Assembly (NCBI RefSeq): GCF_028583725.1
Contig: NZ_CP110680.1
Location: 1,178,001-1,242,000 of the forward strand
Reading direction: 5' to 3'
Origin: Cellulomonas fimi
GTDB taxonomy: Bacteria; Actinomycetota; Actinomycetes; Actinomycetales; Cellulomonadaceae
DNA length: 64,000 nucleotides
In this document: piece by piece, positions 56,091 to 64,000 of the stretch
How the letters are laid out: each line of letters begins with the position of its first letter
Position numbering within the stretch: position 1 is the stretch's first letter
Made by a program: the position numbers and the translations under genes
The notes under the pieces: generated by a model
What the model saw: the letters and a program-made list of their open reading frames with translations, nothing else
Told to the model about the DNA's origin: nothing
The model's database searches: none

Positions 56091-57619
56091 AGCTCGTCGC
56101 CGTCACCTCGTGCCCCACGGGGATCGCGCACACCTACATGGCCGCCGAGGCCCTCGAGCAGGCCGGCCGCGCCGCCGGTCACGAGGTCGCCGTCGAGACG
56201 CAGGGGGCCGCGGGCTCGATGCCGCTCGACCCGCGCGTCATCGCCGACGCGGACGGCGTGATCTACGCCGCCGACCTCGAGGTCAAGGACAAGGACCGCT
56301 TCGCCGGCAAGCCGTTCGTCGACGTCGGGGTCAAGAAGGCCGTGCACGACGCCCCGGGCGTCATCGCCGCCGCGGTCGCGGCGGTCGAGTCCGGGGTGCC
56401 CGCGCCCGCCGCGACCGGCCATGCCCCCGGGACCGGCCCGACCGGCCCGACGACCAAGGTCGACGCGAACGCCGGGGTCGGCACGCGCGTCCGGCAGTGG
56501 CTCATGACGGGCGTGTCGTACATGATCCCGTTCGTCGCCGCGGGCGGGATCCTCATCGCCCTGTCGTTCATGCTCGCGCAGCTCGCGTGGGGCGACGAGG
56601 GCGTCGTGCTCGTCACCGAGGTGCCCGTCGACGACCTCATGACGTCGTTCAACGTGGCGTCGCTGCAGGACTGGGCGGTGCTGCTGTTCCGGACCGGTGG
56701 TGTCGCGTTCGGGTTCCTCGTCCCCGTGCTGTCGGGCTTCATCGCGTACGCGATCGCCGACCGCCCCGGCCTCGTGCCCGGCTTCGTCGGCGGGTCCGTG
56801 TCCGTGCTCGTCGGCGCCGGCTTCCTCGGCGGCCTCGTCACCGGCTTCCTCGCCGGGTTCGTCGCCCTCTGGATCGCGCGCTGGAAGGTGCCCAAGGGCG
56901 TGCGCGGCGTGATGCCCGTCGTCGTGATCCCGCTGCTGTCGTCGTTCGTCGTCGGCCTCGTGATGTTCGTGATCATCGGCCGGCCCATCGCGTCCCTCAT
57001 GGACGGTCTGAGCTCGTGGCTCAACGGCCTGTCCGGCTCGAACCTCGTGCTGCTCGGCGTGCTGCTCGGCGCGATGATGGGCTTCGACCTGGGCGGCCCG
57101 ATCAACAAGGTCGCGTACACGTTCGCCGTGACCGGGCTCGCGACCGAGGGCCTCGACGCCGACGCCACGCAGTACAAGGTCATGGCCGCCGTGATGGCCG
57201 CGGGCATGGTCGCGCCGCTCGCCATGGCGCTCGCGACCGTCGTCCGCAAGAAGCTCTTCACGCACGCCGAGCAGGAGAACGGCAAGGCCGCGTGGCTGCT
57301 CGGGGCGTCGTTCATCTCGGAGGGCGCCATCCCGTTCGCCGCCGCCGACCCGTGGCGCGTCATCGTGTCGTCCGTCGCCGGCTCCGCCGTGACCGGCGGG
57401 ATCGTCATGGCGTTCGGCTCGACGCTGCGCGCCCCGCACGGCGGGATCTGGGTGCTGCCGCTCATCGGCAACCCGGTCGGCTTCGTCGTCGCGGTCCTCG
57501 TCGGGATGGTCGTCATGGCCGCGATCGTCATCGCGCTCAAGAGCGCCAAGCCCAACCCGCTGGTCGAGGCCGAGCAGGCCGCCGACGAGCAGGCGGCCCT
57601 CGTGGGCCAGACGGCCTGA
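56087..57619 (+). CDS. PTS fructose-specific EIIBC
   Basis: 510 residues. The N-terminal EIIB has its phospho-Cys at Cys9 (VTSCPTGIAHTYMAAEAL). A Gly/Pro/Thr linker leads to EIIC with ~9 membrane helices, including YMIPFVAAGGILIALSFMLA, PVLSGFIAYAIADRPGLVPG, MGFDLGGPINKVAYTF and ISEGAIPFAAADPWRV, the fructose EIIC sugar-site motifs. It imports fructose and makes fructose-1-P. ATG overlaps the EIIA stop. Confidence 0.95.
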   Translation: MKLVAVTSCPTGIAHTYMAAEALEQAGRAAGHEVAVETQGAAGSMPLDPRVIADADGVIYAADLEVKDKDRFAGKPFVDVGVKKAVHDAPGVIAAAVAAVESGVPAPAATGHAPGTGPTGPTTKVDANAGVGTRVRQWLMTGVSYMIPFVAAGGILIALSFMLAQLAWGDEGVVLVTEVPVDDLMTSFNVASLQDWAVLLFRTGGVAFGFLVPVLSGFIAYAIADRPGLVPGFVGGSVSVLVGAGFLGGLVTGFLAGFVALWIARWKVPKGVRGVMPVVVIPLLSSFVVGLVMFVIIGRPIASLMDGLSSWLNGLSGSNLVLLGVLLGAMMGFDLGGPINKVAYTFAVTGLATEGLDADATQYKVMAAVMAAGMVAPLAMALATVVRKKLFTHAEQENGKAAWLLGASFISEGAIPFAAADPWRVIVSSVAGSAVTGGIVMAFGSTLRAPHGGIWVLPLIGNPVGFVVAVLVGMVVMAAIVIALKSAKPNPLVEAEQAADEQAALVGQTA

Positions 57620-57672
57620 CGCCACCCCCCACACCCGGAGACACCGGCACGATCACTCGGAGGACCAGCACC

Positions 57673-57969
57673 ATGGCTCAGCGCACCGCCGTCGTCGCGT
57701 CCCGCGTCGGGCTGCACGCCCGCCCCGCGATGATCTTCACCAACGCCGTCGCCGCGACGGGCGTCCCGGTGACCATCGCCCGGCCGGGCGGCGAGCCCGT
57801 CGACGCGAGCAGCATCCTGTTCGTCATGTCGCTCGGCGTCCCGCACGGCGAGGAGGTCACGCTCAGCACCGACGACGGCGCCGAGCGCGTGCTCGACGAC
57901 CTCGTCACGCTGCTGGAGACCGACCTCGACGCGGAGGACGCCCCGACGGCCTCCGCCACGGGCTCGTGA
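57673..57969 (+). CDS. ptsH: HPr phosphocarrier protein
   Basis: 98 residues from ATG 57673. The active His15 is in SRVGLHARPAMIF. EPVDASSILFVMSLGVPHGE holds the Ser46-equivalent region. The C-terminus has an extra ~10 acidic and Ala/Thr residues. It carries phosphate from Enzyme I to EIIA. It lies inside the fructose operon, which is unusual because HPr is general. The stop overlaps the ptsI GTG. Confidence 0.95.
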   Translation: MAQRTAVVASRVGLHARPAMIFTNAVAATGVPVTIARPGGEPVDASSILFVMSLGVPHGEEVTLSTDDGAERVLDDLVTLLETDLDAEDAPTASATGS

Positions 57970-59711
57970 GCACGCCGACCACGCCGGCGGCCGCCACGGA
58001 GCCGGCCGCGCGCGAGGCCGACCGCGTGCTGCGCGGCGTCGGTGTGGGCCGGCGGGGCGTCGTCGGGCCGGTCGCCCAGGTGCAGCCGCCGCCGCACGTC
58101 GACGACGACGCGCCGCTGCTCGTCGACGGCGTCCCGGCCGACGCCGCGACCGCGCACCGGGTCGTGGACGAGGCGTTCACGCGGGTCGTCGACGACCTGC
58201 GCGAGCAGTCGTCGCGGGCGACCGGCACCGTGCGGGACGTGCTCGCGGCGACCGCGCAGATGGCCGACGACAAGGCGCTGCGCAGCCAGGTCCTCACCCG
58301 GATCTCCGCGGGCGACCACGTCGTGCACGCGGTCGACGGGGTCGTCGCCATGTTCGCGACGATGTTCCAGCAGGCCGGCGGCTACCTCGCGGAGCGCGTC
58401 ACCGACCTGCACTCGGTCCGGGACCGGGTCGTCGCGCAGGCCCTCGGCCTGCCCGCGCCGGGCGTGCCGCACCTCGACCGGCCGTCGGTCGTCGTCGCCC
58501 GGGACCTCGCGCCCGCCGACACCGCCGCGCTCGACCTCGACAAGGTCCTCGCGATCGTCACCGAGCTCGGCGGACCCACGGGCCACACAGCGATCATCGC
58601 GGGCCAGCTCGGGCTGCCGTGCCTCGTGCAGGTGCCCTTCGCGACGACCCTCGAGGACGGCACGGAGGTCGCGGTCGACGCGGCCGCCGGCACCCTCACC
58701 CTCGACCCCGACGACGCGCTGCGCGCCGAGCTCACCCGCCGCAGCGAGGTCGAGGACGCGCTCGCGTCCGACACCGCACCCGGTGGCACCGCCGACGGGC
58801 GCGCCGTCCAGCTGCTCGCCAACATCGGCACCGCCGAGGACGCCGAGCGCGTGTCCGGCGCGGCCGTCGAGGGCGTCGGGCTGTTCCGCACCGAGGTGCT
58901 GTTCCTCGAGCGCACCACCGCGCCGACGCGCGAGGAGCAGTCCGCCGTGTACGCGCGGGCGCTCGCCGCGCTGGGGGAGCGCAAGGTCGTCGTCCGCACG
59001 CTCGACGCAGGCGCCGACAAGCCGCTCGCGTTCGCGACGCAGGCCGACGAGGAGAACCCGGCGCTCGGCGTGCGCGGCTACCGGCTGGTCCGGAACGACC
59101 CCGACCTGCTGGAGGTGCAGCTCGCCGCACTCGGTGCCGCCCAGTCGGAGACGGGCGCCGCGCCGTGGGTCATGGCGCCGATGATCGCGACCGCCGCCGA
59201 GGCCCGCGACTTCGCGACCCGCGCCCGCGCGCACGGCCTGTCGACGGTCGGCGTCATGGTCGAGATCCCCGCGGCGGCGCTGCGGGCCCGCGAGATCCTC
59301 GCCGAGGTGGACTTCGTGTCGCTCGGCACCAACGACCTCGCGCAGTACACGATGGCGACCGACCGCCTGCGCGGCGAGCTCGCCGACCTGCTCGACCCGT
59401 GGCAGCCCGCGGTCCTCGACCTCGTCGACGCGACCGCCCGCGCGGGCCAGGAGCTGCACAAGCCCGTGGGGGTGTGCGGCGAGTCGGCGTCGGACCCGGT
59501 GCTCGCGCTCGTGCTCGTCGGGCTCGGCGTCACGAGCCTGTCGATGTCCGCGGGCGCCGTGCCGGCCGTCCGGTACGCGCTGCGCCACCACACCGGTGCG
59601 CAGTGCGCCACGATGGCGGCCGCGGCGCTCGCGGCGGAGTCGGCGGAGACCGCGCGGGCGGCCGTCGTCGCGATGCTCGTCCCGGAGGTGCGCGCCACGC
59701 TCGGGGTCTGA
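57966..59711 (+). CDS. ptsI: PTS Enzyme I (phosphoenolpyruvate-protein phosphotransferase)
   Basis: 581 residues, full length. The swivelling domain phospho-His is His207 (GGPTGHTAIIAGQLGLP). The PEP-binding barrel has VGLFRTEVLFLERTTAPTRE, LGVRGYRLV, FVSLGTNDLAQYTMATDR and the Cys motif VGVCGESASDPVLA. It transfers phosphate from PEP to HPr, starting the PTS. GTG overlaps the ptsH stop. It is the last gene of the fru operon, so the whole phosphorelay is encoded here. Confidence 0.97.
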   Translation: MSTPTTPAAATEPAAREADRVLRGVGVGRRGVVGPVAQVQPPPHVDDDAPLLVDGVPADAATAHRVVDEAFTRVVDDLREQSSRATGTVRDVLAATAQMADDKALRSQVLTRISAGDHVVHAVDGVVAMFATMFQQAGGYLAERVTDLHSVRDRVVAQALGLPAPGVPHLDRPSVVVARDLAPADTAALDLDKVLAIVTELGGPTGHTAIIAGQLGLPCLVQVPFATTLEDGTEVAVDAAAGTLTLDPDDALRAELTRRSEVEDALASDTAPGGTADGRAVQLLANIGTAEDAERVSGAAVEGVGLFRTEVLFLERTTAPTREEQSAVYARALAALGERKVVVRTLDAGADKPLAFATQADEENPALGVRGYRLVRNDPDLLEVQLAALGAAQSETGAAPWVMAPMIATAAEARDFATRARAHGLSTVGVMVEIPAAALRAREILAEVDFVSLGTNDLAQYTMATDRLRGELADLLDPWQPAVLDLVDATARAGQELHKPVGVCGESASDPVLALVLVGLGVTSLSMSAGAVPAVRYALRHHTGAQCATMAAAALAAESAETARAAVVAMLVPEVRATLGV

Positions 59712-59757
59712 GCGGCGACACCGGCCCGTGGCGCGCTCGGGCGACAGGAGCCGCGCG

Positions 59758-59763
59758 TACCCT
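59758..59763 (+). promoter_or_regulatory. -10 hexamer TACCCT, leaderless start
   Basis: TACCCT, 7 nt before ATG 59771 of the aldehyde dehydrogenase gene. Confidence 0.5.
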
Positions 59764-59770
59764 GACGCGC

Positions 59771-61384
59771 ATGGCGCACGACGGACACACCGAGCTCCAC
59801 GACCCCGAGACGGACCCGCTCGCGACGTACGTGCTCGAACCCGAGGACGTGCGCACCCTGCTCGCCCGCGTCGTCGCCGGGCCGGGAGCCGCGACGCGCA
59901 CGTCGCACGCACCGTTCACGGGCGGCCCGATCGCGGCCGTCCCGCTGTCGACCCCGGCCGACGTGGAGCGCGCCGCCCGCACCGCGCGCGCCGCCCAACG
60001 GCTGTGGGCCGCGACGCCGCTGCGCACCCGCACCGCGGTGCTGTCGCGCGTGCACGACCTCGTCCTGGCGCGGCAGAGCGACGTCCTCGACCTCATCCAG
60101 CTCGAGACCGGCAAGGCCCGCGTGGCGGCGTTCGAGGAGGTCTGCGACATCGCGCTCGTGTCGCGGCACTACGCCGCGCGCGCCGCGCGGTACCTGCGCA
60201 CGCGCCGCGTCCCCGGCCTGATCCCGGGTCTCACGGCGGTCCGCGTGCTGCGGCACCCCGTCGGCGTGGTCGGGATCGTCGCGCCGTGGAACTTCCCGCT
60301 CACCCTGACCCTCGGTGACGTCCTGCCGGCGCTCGTCGCGGGCAACGCCGTGATCCTGCGGCCCGACCCGCAGACCGCGCTCACCGCGCTGTGGGCCGCG
60401 GAGCTCCTGGAGGAGGCCGGGCTGCCCGACGGGCTGCTGCAGGTCGTCGTCGGCGACGGGCCGACCGTCGGCGCGGCGGTCGTCGAGCACGTCGACCACG
60501 TGAGCTTCACCGGGTCGACCGCGACCGGACGCGTCGTCGCCGCGAGCGCGGGGGAGCGGCTCGTGCCCGTCACGCTCGAGCTCGGCGGCAAGAACCCGAT
60601 GTACGTCGCGGAGGACGTCGACGTGGAGCTCGCCGCGGAGGGCGCGGTGCGCGCGTGCTTCGTCGGCACCGGCCAGGTGTGCGTGAGCATCGAGCGGGTC
60701 TACGTCCGTGAGGAGGTGTTCGACGCGTTCGCCGACGCGTTCGCGCGCCGCACGCGCGCGCTGCGGCTCGGTTCCGGCCTGGACTACCGGTCCGACGTCG
60801 GGTCGCTCACGTCCGCCGCCCAGCTCGCGACGGTCGTCGAGCACGTCGAGGACGCGATCGGCCACGGCGCGACCGTGCTCGCCGGGGCCGTGCACCGCAC
60901 CGACGTCGGCCCCTACTTCTACGAGCCGACGATCCTCGTCGACGTGCCCGACGAGGCGCGGCTGCACCGCGAGGAGACGTTCGGGCCCGTCGTCGCGCTG
61001 TACCCGGTCGCGTCGGACGACGAGGCCGTCGCCGCGATGAACGACAGCGACCTCGGCCTCAACGCGAGCATCTGGACCTCCGACACGCGCCGCGGCGCCG
61101 CCCTGGCCCGCCGCGTGCGTGCGGGGACCGTCAACGTCAACGAGGGCTACGTCGCGACGTGGGGCTCGGTCGGCGCGCCGCAGGGCGGCGTCGGCGACTC
61201 CGGCCACGGGCACCGGCACGGGCGTGAGGGCCTGTGGGAGACGACGCGCGTGCAGACCGTCGCCGTGCAGCACGGCGTGCACGCGGGACTCGGCCTGCAC
61301 CGCCTGTTCGACCTGGGCACGGAGACGTGGCCCCGGGTCTACACCGAGGTGCTGCGCGCGATGAAGGCGGCCCGCCTGCCCTGA
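59771..61384 (+). CDS. Succinic-semialdehyde-dehydrogenase-like aldehyde dehydrogenase
   Basis: 537 residues from ATG 59771. The NAD(P)-binding regions include VGIVAPWNFPLTLTLGDVLP and VDHVSFTGSTATGR. Catalytic Glu is in VTLELGGKNPMYVAEDVD, catalytic Cys304 in VGTGQVCVSIERV. The N-terminal ~30 residues are an extra polar stretch. The family resembles mycobacterial GabD2-type enzymes, oxidising succinic semialdehyde to succinate. Substrate is inference. It has its own leaderless promoter after ptsI and is convergent with ackA. Confidence 0.9.
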   Translation: MAHDGHTELHDPETDPLATYVLEPEDVRTLLARVVAGPGAATRTSHAPFTGGPIAAVPLSTPADVERAARTARAAQRLWAATPLRTRTAVLSRVHDLVLARQSDVLDLIQLETGKARVAAFEEVCDIALVSRHYAARAARYLRTRRVPGLIPGLTAVRVLRHPVGVVGIVAPWNFPLTLTLGDVLPALVAGNAVILRPDPQTALTALWAAELLEEAGLPDGLLQVVVGDGPTVGAAVVEHVDHVSFTGSTATGRVVAASAGERLVPVTLELGGKNPMYVAEDVDVELAAEGAVRACFVGTGQVCVSIERVYVREEVFDAFADAFARRTRALRLGSGLDYRSDVGSLTSAAQLATVVEHVEDAIGHGATVLAGAVHRTDVGPYFYEPTILVDVPDEARLHREETFGPVVALYPVASDDEAVAAMNDSDLGLNASIWTSDTRRGAALARRVRAGTVNVNEGYVATWGSVGAPQGGVGDSGHGHRHGREGLWETTRVQTVAVQHGVHAGLGLHRLFDLGTETWPRVYTEVLRAMKAARLP

Positions 61385-61493
61385 CGGCCCACGAGGCCCC
61401 GCCGTGTGCCGAGCGCGCCGTCACGCGCGCCGGGAGTCCTCGGCACGCGTCTGAGGGCGCGTTCGGCGCGGATCGCGCCGGGGCGGGGTCCCG

Positions 61494-62786
61494 TCAGGCG
61501 TGACCCGCGGCCGCGGGGGCCGGGTCCGTCTCCTCCGACGTGCCCTCGAGGCCCGCCTTCTCGATCGTCGCGATCGCGAGGCGCGCGATCGCGAGCTCCT
61601 CGTTGGTCGGCACGACCATCACGCGCGTGCTCGTCCAGTCGGGCGAGATCGTCGTCGGCTCCTTCTTGCGGCCCGCGTTGCGCTGCGGGTCCACGGCGAT
61701 GCCGAACGGCTCCAGCCCGGCGAGCGCGAGCGCGCGCACGACCTCGTCGTTCTCGCCGACGCCCGCCGTGAAGGTGATGACGTCGACGCGACCCAGGACG
61801 GCCATGTACGCGCCCACGTACTTGCGCAGGCGGTGGATGTAGACGTCGAGCGCGCGCTGCGCGCTCGGGTCGCCCTCGTCCACGAGCCGGTGGATCTCGC
61901 GGAAGTCGTTCTCGCCCGCGAGCCCCTTGAGGCCCGAGCGGCGGTTGAGCAGGTCGTCGATCTCGTCGACGGACATCCCCGCGTTGCGCTGCAGGTGGAT
62001 GAGGACGGCCGGGTCGAGGTCGCCCGAGCGCGTGCCCATGACCAGCCCTTCGAGCGGGGTCAGGCCCATCGACGTCTCGACCGCGACGCCGCCGCGCACC
62101 GCCGACGCCGACGCGCCGTTGCCGAGGTGCAGGACGATCTGGTTGAGCTCCTCGACGCGGCGACCCAGGACGCGCGCGACCTTGCCGGACACGTACTCGT
62201 GCGACGTGCCGTGGAAGCCGTACCGCCGCACGCCGTAGGCCGTGGCGACCCCCTGGTCGATCGCGTACGTCGCGGCCGCGTCGGGCAGCGTGTGGAAGAA
62301 CGCGGTGTCGAACGCGACGACGTGCGGGACGTCCGGCAGCAGCTCGCGCGCGACCTGGATCCCCGTGAGGTTCGCGGGGTTGTGCAGGGGCGCGAGCGGC
62401 GCGAGCGCGTCGATGCGGGCGATGACGTCGTCGTCGACGAGCGCGGGGCCGGTGAAGTCCGACCCCCCGTGCACGACACGGTGCCCGACGGCCACGACGT
62501 GCGCCGCCCCGAGGTCCGGACCGATCTCGTCGAACAGCGCCAGGACGGTACGCAGGCCCGCGCCGTGGTCGGCGACGGGCTCGTCGCGCTGCGTCGTGCT
62601 GCCCGCGAACGTGTGCTTGATCGTCCCGACGTCCTCGCCGATGCGCTCGACGATGCCCGACGCGATCGCCTCCCCGCCGACGGGGTTGACCAGCTGGTAC
62701 TTGATCGACGACGACCCGGAGTTCACGACGAGGACGCTGCCGTGCGCGCCGAGCGCGCTGTGCGGGCGGGGCTGGGTGATGGTCAT
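61494..62786 (-). CDS. ackA: Acetate kinase
   Basis: 430 residues. VLVVNSGSSSIKYQLVNPV is the phosphate-1 loop. VGHRVVHGG, RYGFHGTSHEYVSGKVARVL, VLHLGNGASASAVRGG, MGLTPLEGLVMGTRSGDLDP and TFTAGVGENDEVVRAL are all present. It interconverts acetyl-P + ADP and acetate + ATP. Upstream pta overlaps its start (ATGA), the common pta-ackA operon. The C-terminus ends in a short Ala/Pro/Glu tail. Convergent with the dehydrogenase gene. Confidence 0.97.
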   Translation of the reverse strand: MTITQPRPHSALGAHGSVLVVNSGSSSIKYQLVNPVGGEAIASGIVERIGEDVGTIKHTFAGSTTQRDEPVADHGAGLRTVLALFDEIGPDLGAAHVVAVGHRVVHGGSDFTGPALVDDDVIARIDALAPLAPLHNPANLTGIQVARELLPDVPHVVAFDTAFFHTLPDAAATYAIDQGVATAYGVRRYGFHGTSHEYVSGKVARVLGRRVEELNQIVLHLGNGASASAVRGGVAVETSMGLTPLEGLVMGTRSGDLDPAVLIHLQRNAGMSVDEIDDLLNRRSGLKGLAGENDFREIHRLVDEGDPSAQRALDVYIHRLRKYVGAYMAVLGRVDVITFTAGVGENDEVVRALALAGLEPFGIAVDPQRNAGRKKEPTTISPDWTSTRVMVVPTNEELAIARLAIATIEKAGLEGTSEETDPAPAAAGHA

Positions 62787-64000
62787 CGGGCGACGGCCTC
62801 CGAGGTCGTGGGTGCGCCGGCCGGTGCGTCGGCCTGCGCCTGGATCGCCGTGATCGCGACGGTGTTGACGATGTCCTGGACGAGCGCGCCGCGGGACAGG
62901 TCGTTCACGGGCTTGTTCAGGCCCTGGAGCACCGGGCCGACGGCGATCGCGCCGGCCGACCGCTGCACGGCCTTGTACGTGTTGTTGCCCGTGTTGAGGT
63001 CCGGGAAGACGAACACCGTGGCCCGGCCCGCGACGGCCGAGTCGGGCAGCTTCGTCTGCGCGACGGACGCGTCGACGGCGGCGTCGTACTGGATCGGCCC
63101 CTCGACGGACAGGTCGGGGCGGCGCTCGCGGACGAGCGCGGTCGCGGCGCGCACCTTGTCGACGTCGGCGCCGGTGCCCGACGCGCCCGTCGAGTAGGAC
63201 AGCATCGCGATCCGCGGCTCGATGCCGAACTGCACGGCGGTCGCCGCGGACGAGATCGCGATGTCGGCGAGCTGCTCGGCGGTCGGGTCGGGGATCACCG
63301 CGCAGTCGGCGTAGACGAGCACGCGGTCCTCGAGGCACATGAGGAAGCAGGACGACACGCTGTTCGTGCCGGGGGCGGTCTTGATGATCTCGAACGACGG
63401 CTTGATGGTGTGCGCCGTGGTGTGCGCGGCGCCCGAGACCATGCCGTCCGCGAGGCCCAGGTGCACCATCATCGTGCCGAAGTACGACACCGACGGGACG
63501 ATCTCCCGGGCCCGCTCGAGCGTCATGCCCTTGTGCGCGCGGATCTGCGTGTACTCCGCGGCGAACCGCTCGAGCCACTCGGGGTCGTGCGGGTCGACGA
63601 GGTCCGCGTCGGCGAGGTCGAGGCCCAGCTCGGTCGCGCGGCTGCGGATGACGGCCGGCTCGCCGAGGATCGTCAGGCGCGCGACGCCGCGGCGCAGCAG
63701 CGTGGACGCGGCCCGCAGGATCCGGTCGTCGTTCCCCTCCGGGAGCACGATGTGCTTGCGGTCGGCGCGGGCCCGGTCCAGCAGCGCGTACTCGAACATG
63801 AGCGGCGTGACGACCTCGGGCCGCGCGACGTCGAGCGCCCCGAGCAGCGCGGTGCCGTCGACGTGCTCCTCGAACAGCGCGAGCGCGGTGTCGACCTTGA
63901 GCTGGCTGTCCGCCGACAGGTGGCCGCGCGTCGAGGCGGCGGCGCTCGCCGAGCGGAACGACCCGAGCGTCGTGCGGATGATCGGCAGCCGCGTGCCGAG
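62783..64000 (-). CDS. pta: Phosphate acetyltransferase (3' part; runs off the window)
   Basis: 405 codons are visible. The start is beyond 64000. The first visible codons encode part of the DRTGG-type N-terminal region (LGTRLPIIRTTLGSFRSASA, LSADSQLKVDTALALFEEHV) and the PTA domain begins around VTPLMFEYALLDRARADRKH. LPEGNDDRILRAASTLLRRG, VSYFGTMMVHLGLADGMVSG and FVFPDLNTGNNTYKAVQRSA are PTA motifs. It converts acetyl-CoA + Pi to acetyl-P. A Met at 63799 is internal, not a start. The long form (about 690 residues) is expected. Confidence 0.95.
   Translation of the reverse strand, partial: LGTRLPIIRTTLGSFRSASAAASTRGHLSADSQLKVDTALALFEEHVDGTALLGALDVARPEVVTPLMFEYALLDRARADRKHIVLPEGNDDRILRAASTLLRRGVARLTILGEPAVIRSRATELGLDLADADLVDPHDPEWLERFAAEYTQIRAHKGMTLERAREIVPSVSYFGTMMVHLGLADGMVSGAAHTTAHTIKPSFEIIKTAPGTNSVSSCFLMCLEDRVLVYADCAVIPDPTAEQLADIAISSAATAVQFGIEPRIAMLSYSTGASGTGADVDKVRAATALVRERRPDLSVEGPIQYDAAVDASVAQTKLPDSAVAGRATVFVFPDLNTGNNTYKAVQRSAGAIAVGPVLQGLNKPVNDLSRGALVQDIVNTVAITAIQAQADAPAGAPTTSEAVAR

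Noticed and set aside
54062..57634. A 1190-residue minus-strand open frame across the fru operon
   Set aside because: Antisense to fruK and PTS genes whose motifs and overlaps are clear on the plus strand.
63797..63799. ATG 63799 as the start of pta
   Set aside because: The frame stays open to the window end and the upstream codons encode conserved Pta residues, so this Met is internal.

Overview
The window is chromosomal DNA from a high-GC Gram-positive bacterium (Actinomycetota). GC content is very high, GTG starts are common, codon third positions are almost always G or C, and there are WhiB, BldM-like, GuaB3, LLM/F420-type and LysG/LysE genes in actinobacterial arrangements. Gene order (spc/alpha ribosomal operons, then glmM/def, coaA/glmS/acpS/nnr/alr/tsaEB/rimI/tsaD, groES/whiB/guaB/guaB3) and an LAxTG-type sorting signal fit Micrococcales, probably Cellulomonas or a close relative. 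That taxonomic placement is inference.

Layout. 1-7945: the tail of the S10 operon and the spc operon (rpmC to rplO, then secY, adk, map). 8259-9248: a wall-anchored secreted protein placed between map and infA. 9607-12862: alpha operon (infA, rpmJ, rpsM, rpsK, rpoA, rplQ). rpsD is not in it. 13068-21211: small accessory units, namely a hypothetical protein with a duplicated gene tail, a hydrolase, a polyphosphate-glucokinase-like ROK protein, truA, a DUF5709-like protein, an ABC-F ATPase and the divergent lysE/lysG pair. 21475-26636: rplM-rpsI, glmM-def, a DedA protein and a lipoprotein. 26640-40686: coaA, glmS, acpS, a TPR-like membrane protein, an LLM oxidoreductase, nnr plus a P-loop kinase, and alr-tsaE-tsaB-rimI with a sulfurtransferase and a nitroreductase placed before tsaD. 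40697-46822: a PadR regulator with its membrane partner, a large secreted phosphoesterase, a YbdK-type ligase and a methyltransferase. 47102-53674: groES with CIRCE, WhiB, MerR, a BldM-like regulator, guaB, an exonuclease and guaB3. 53928-59711: a fructose PTS operon that also carries HPr and Enzyme I. 59771-64000: an aldehyde dehydrogenase, then ackA and pta on the minus strand. pta runs off the window end.

How the genes work together. Most of the window is translation, protein export, amino-sugar and cell-wall precursor supply (glmM, glmS, alr), tRNA t6A synthesis (tsaE, tsaB, tsaD), purine synthesis (guaB, guaB3) and central carbon and energy flow (PTS, acetate kinase and phosphotransacetylase). 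Many monocistronic or operon-first genes carry a TANNNT-like hexamer 6-8 nt before the start codon and no Shine-Dalgarno. This points to widespread leaderless transcription and helped settle several starts. No rRNA, tRNA, CRISPR array, insertion sequence or prophage was seen. I did not find a clearly new multi-gene system. The most unusual items are the hairpins at ribosomal-operon junctions, the long Lys/Ala extension of L15, a pair of dispersed palindromic elements, and the wall-anchored protein between map and infA.
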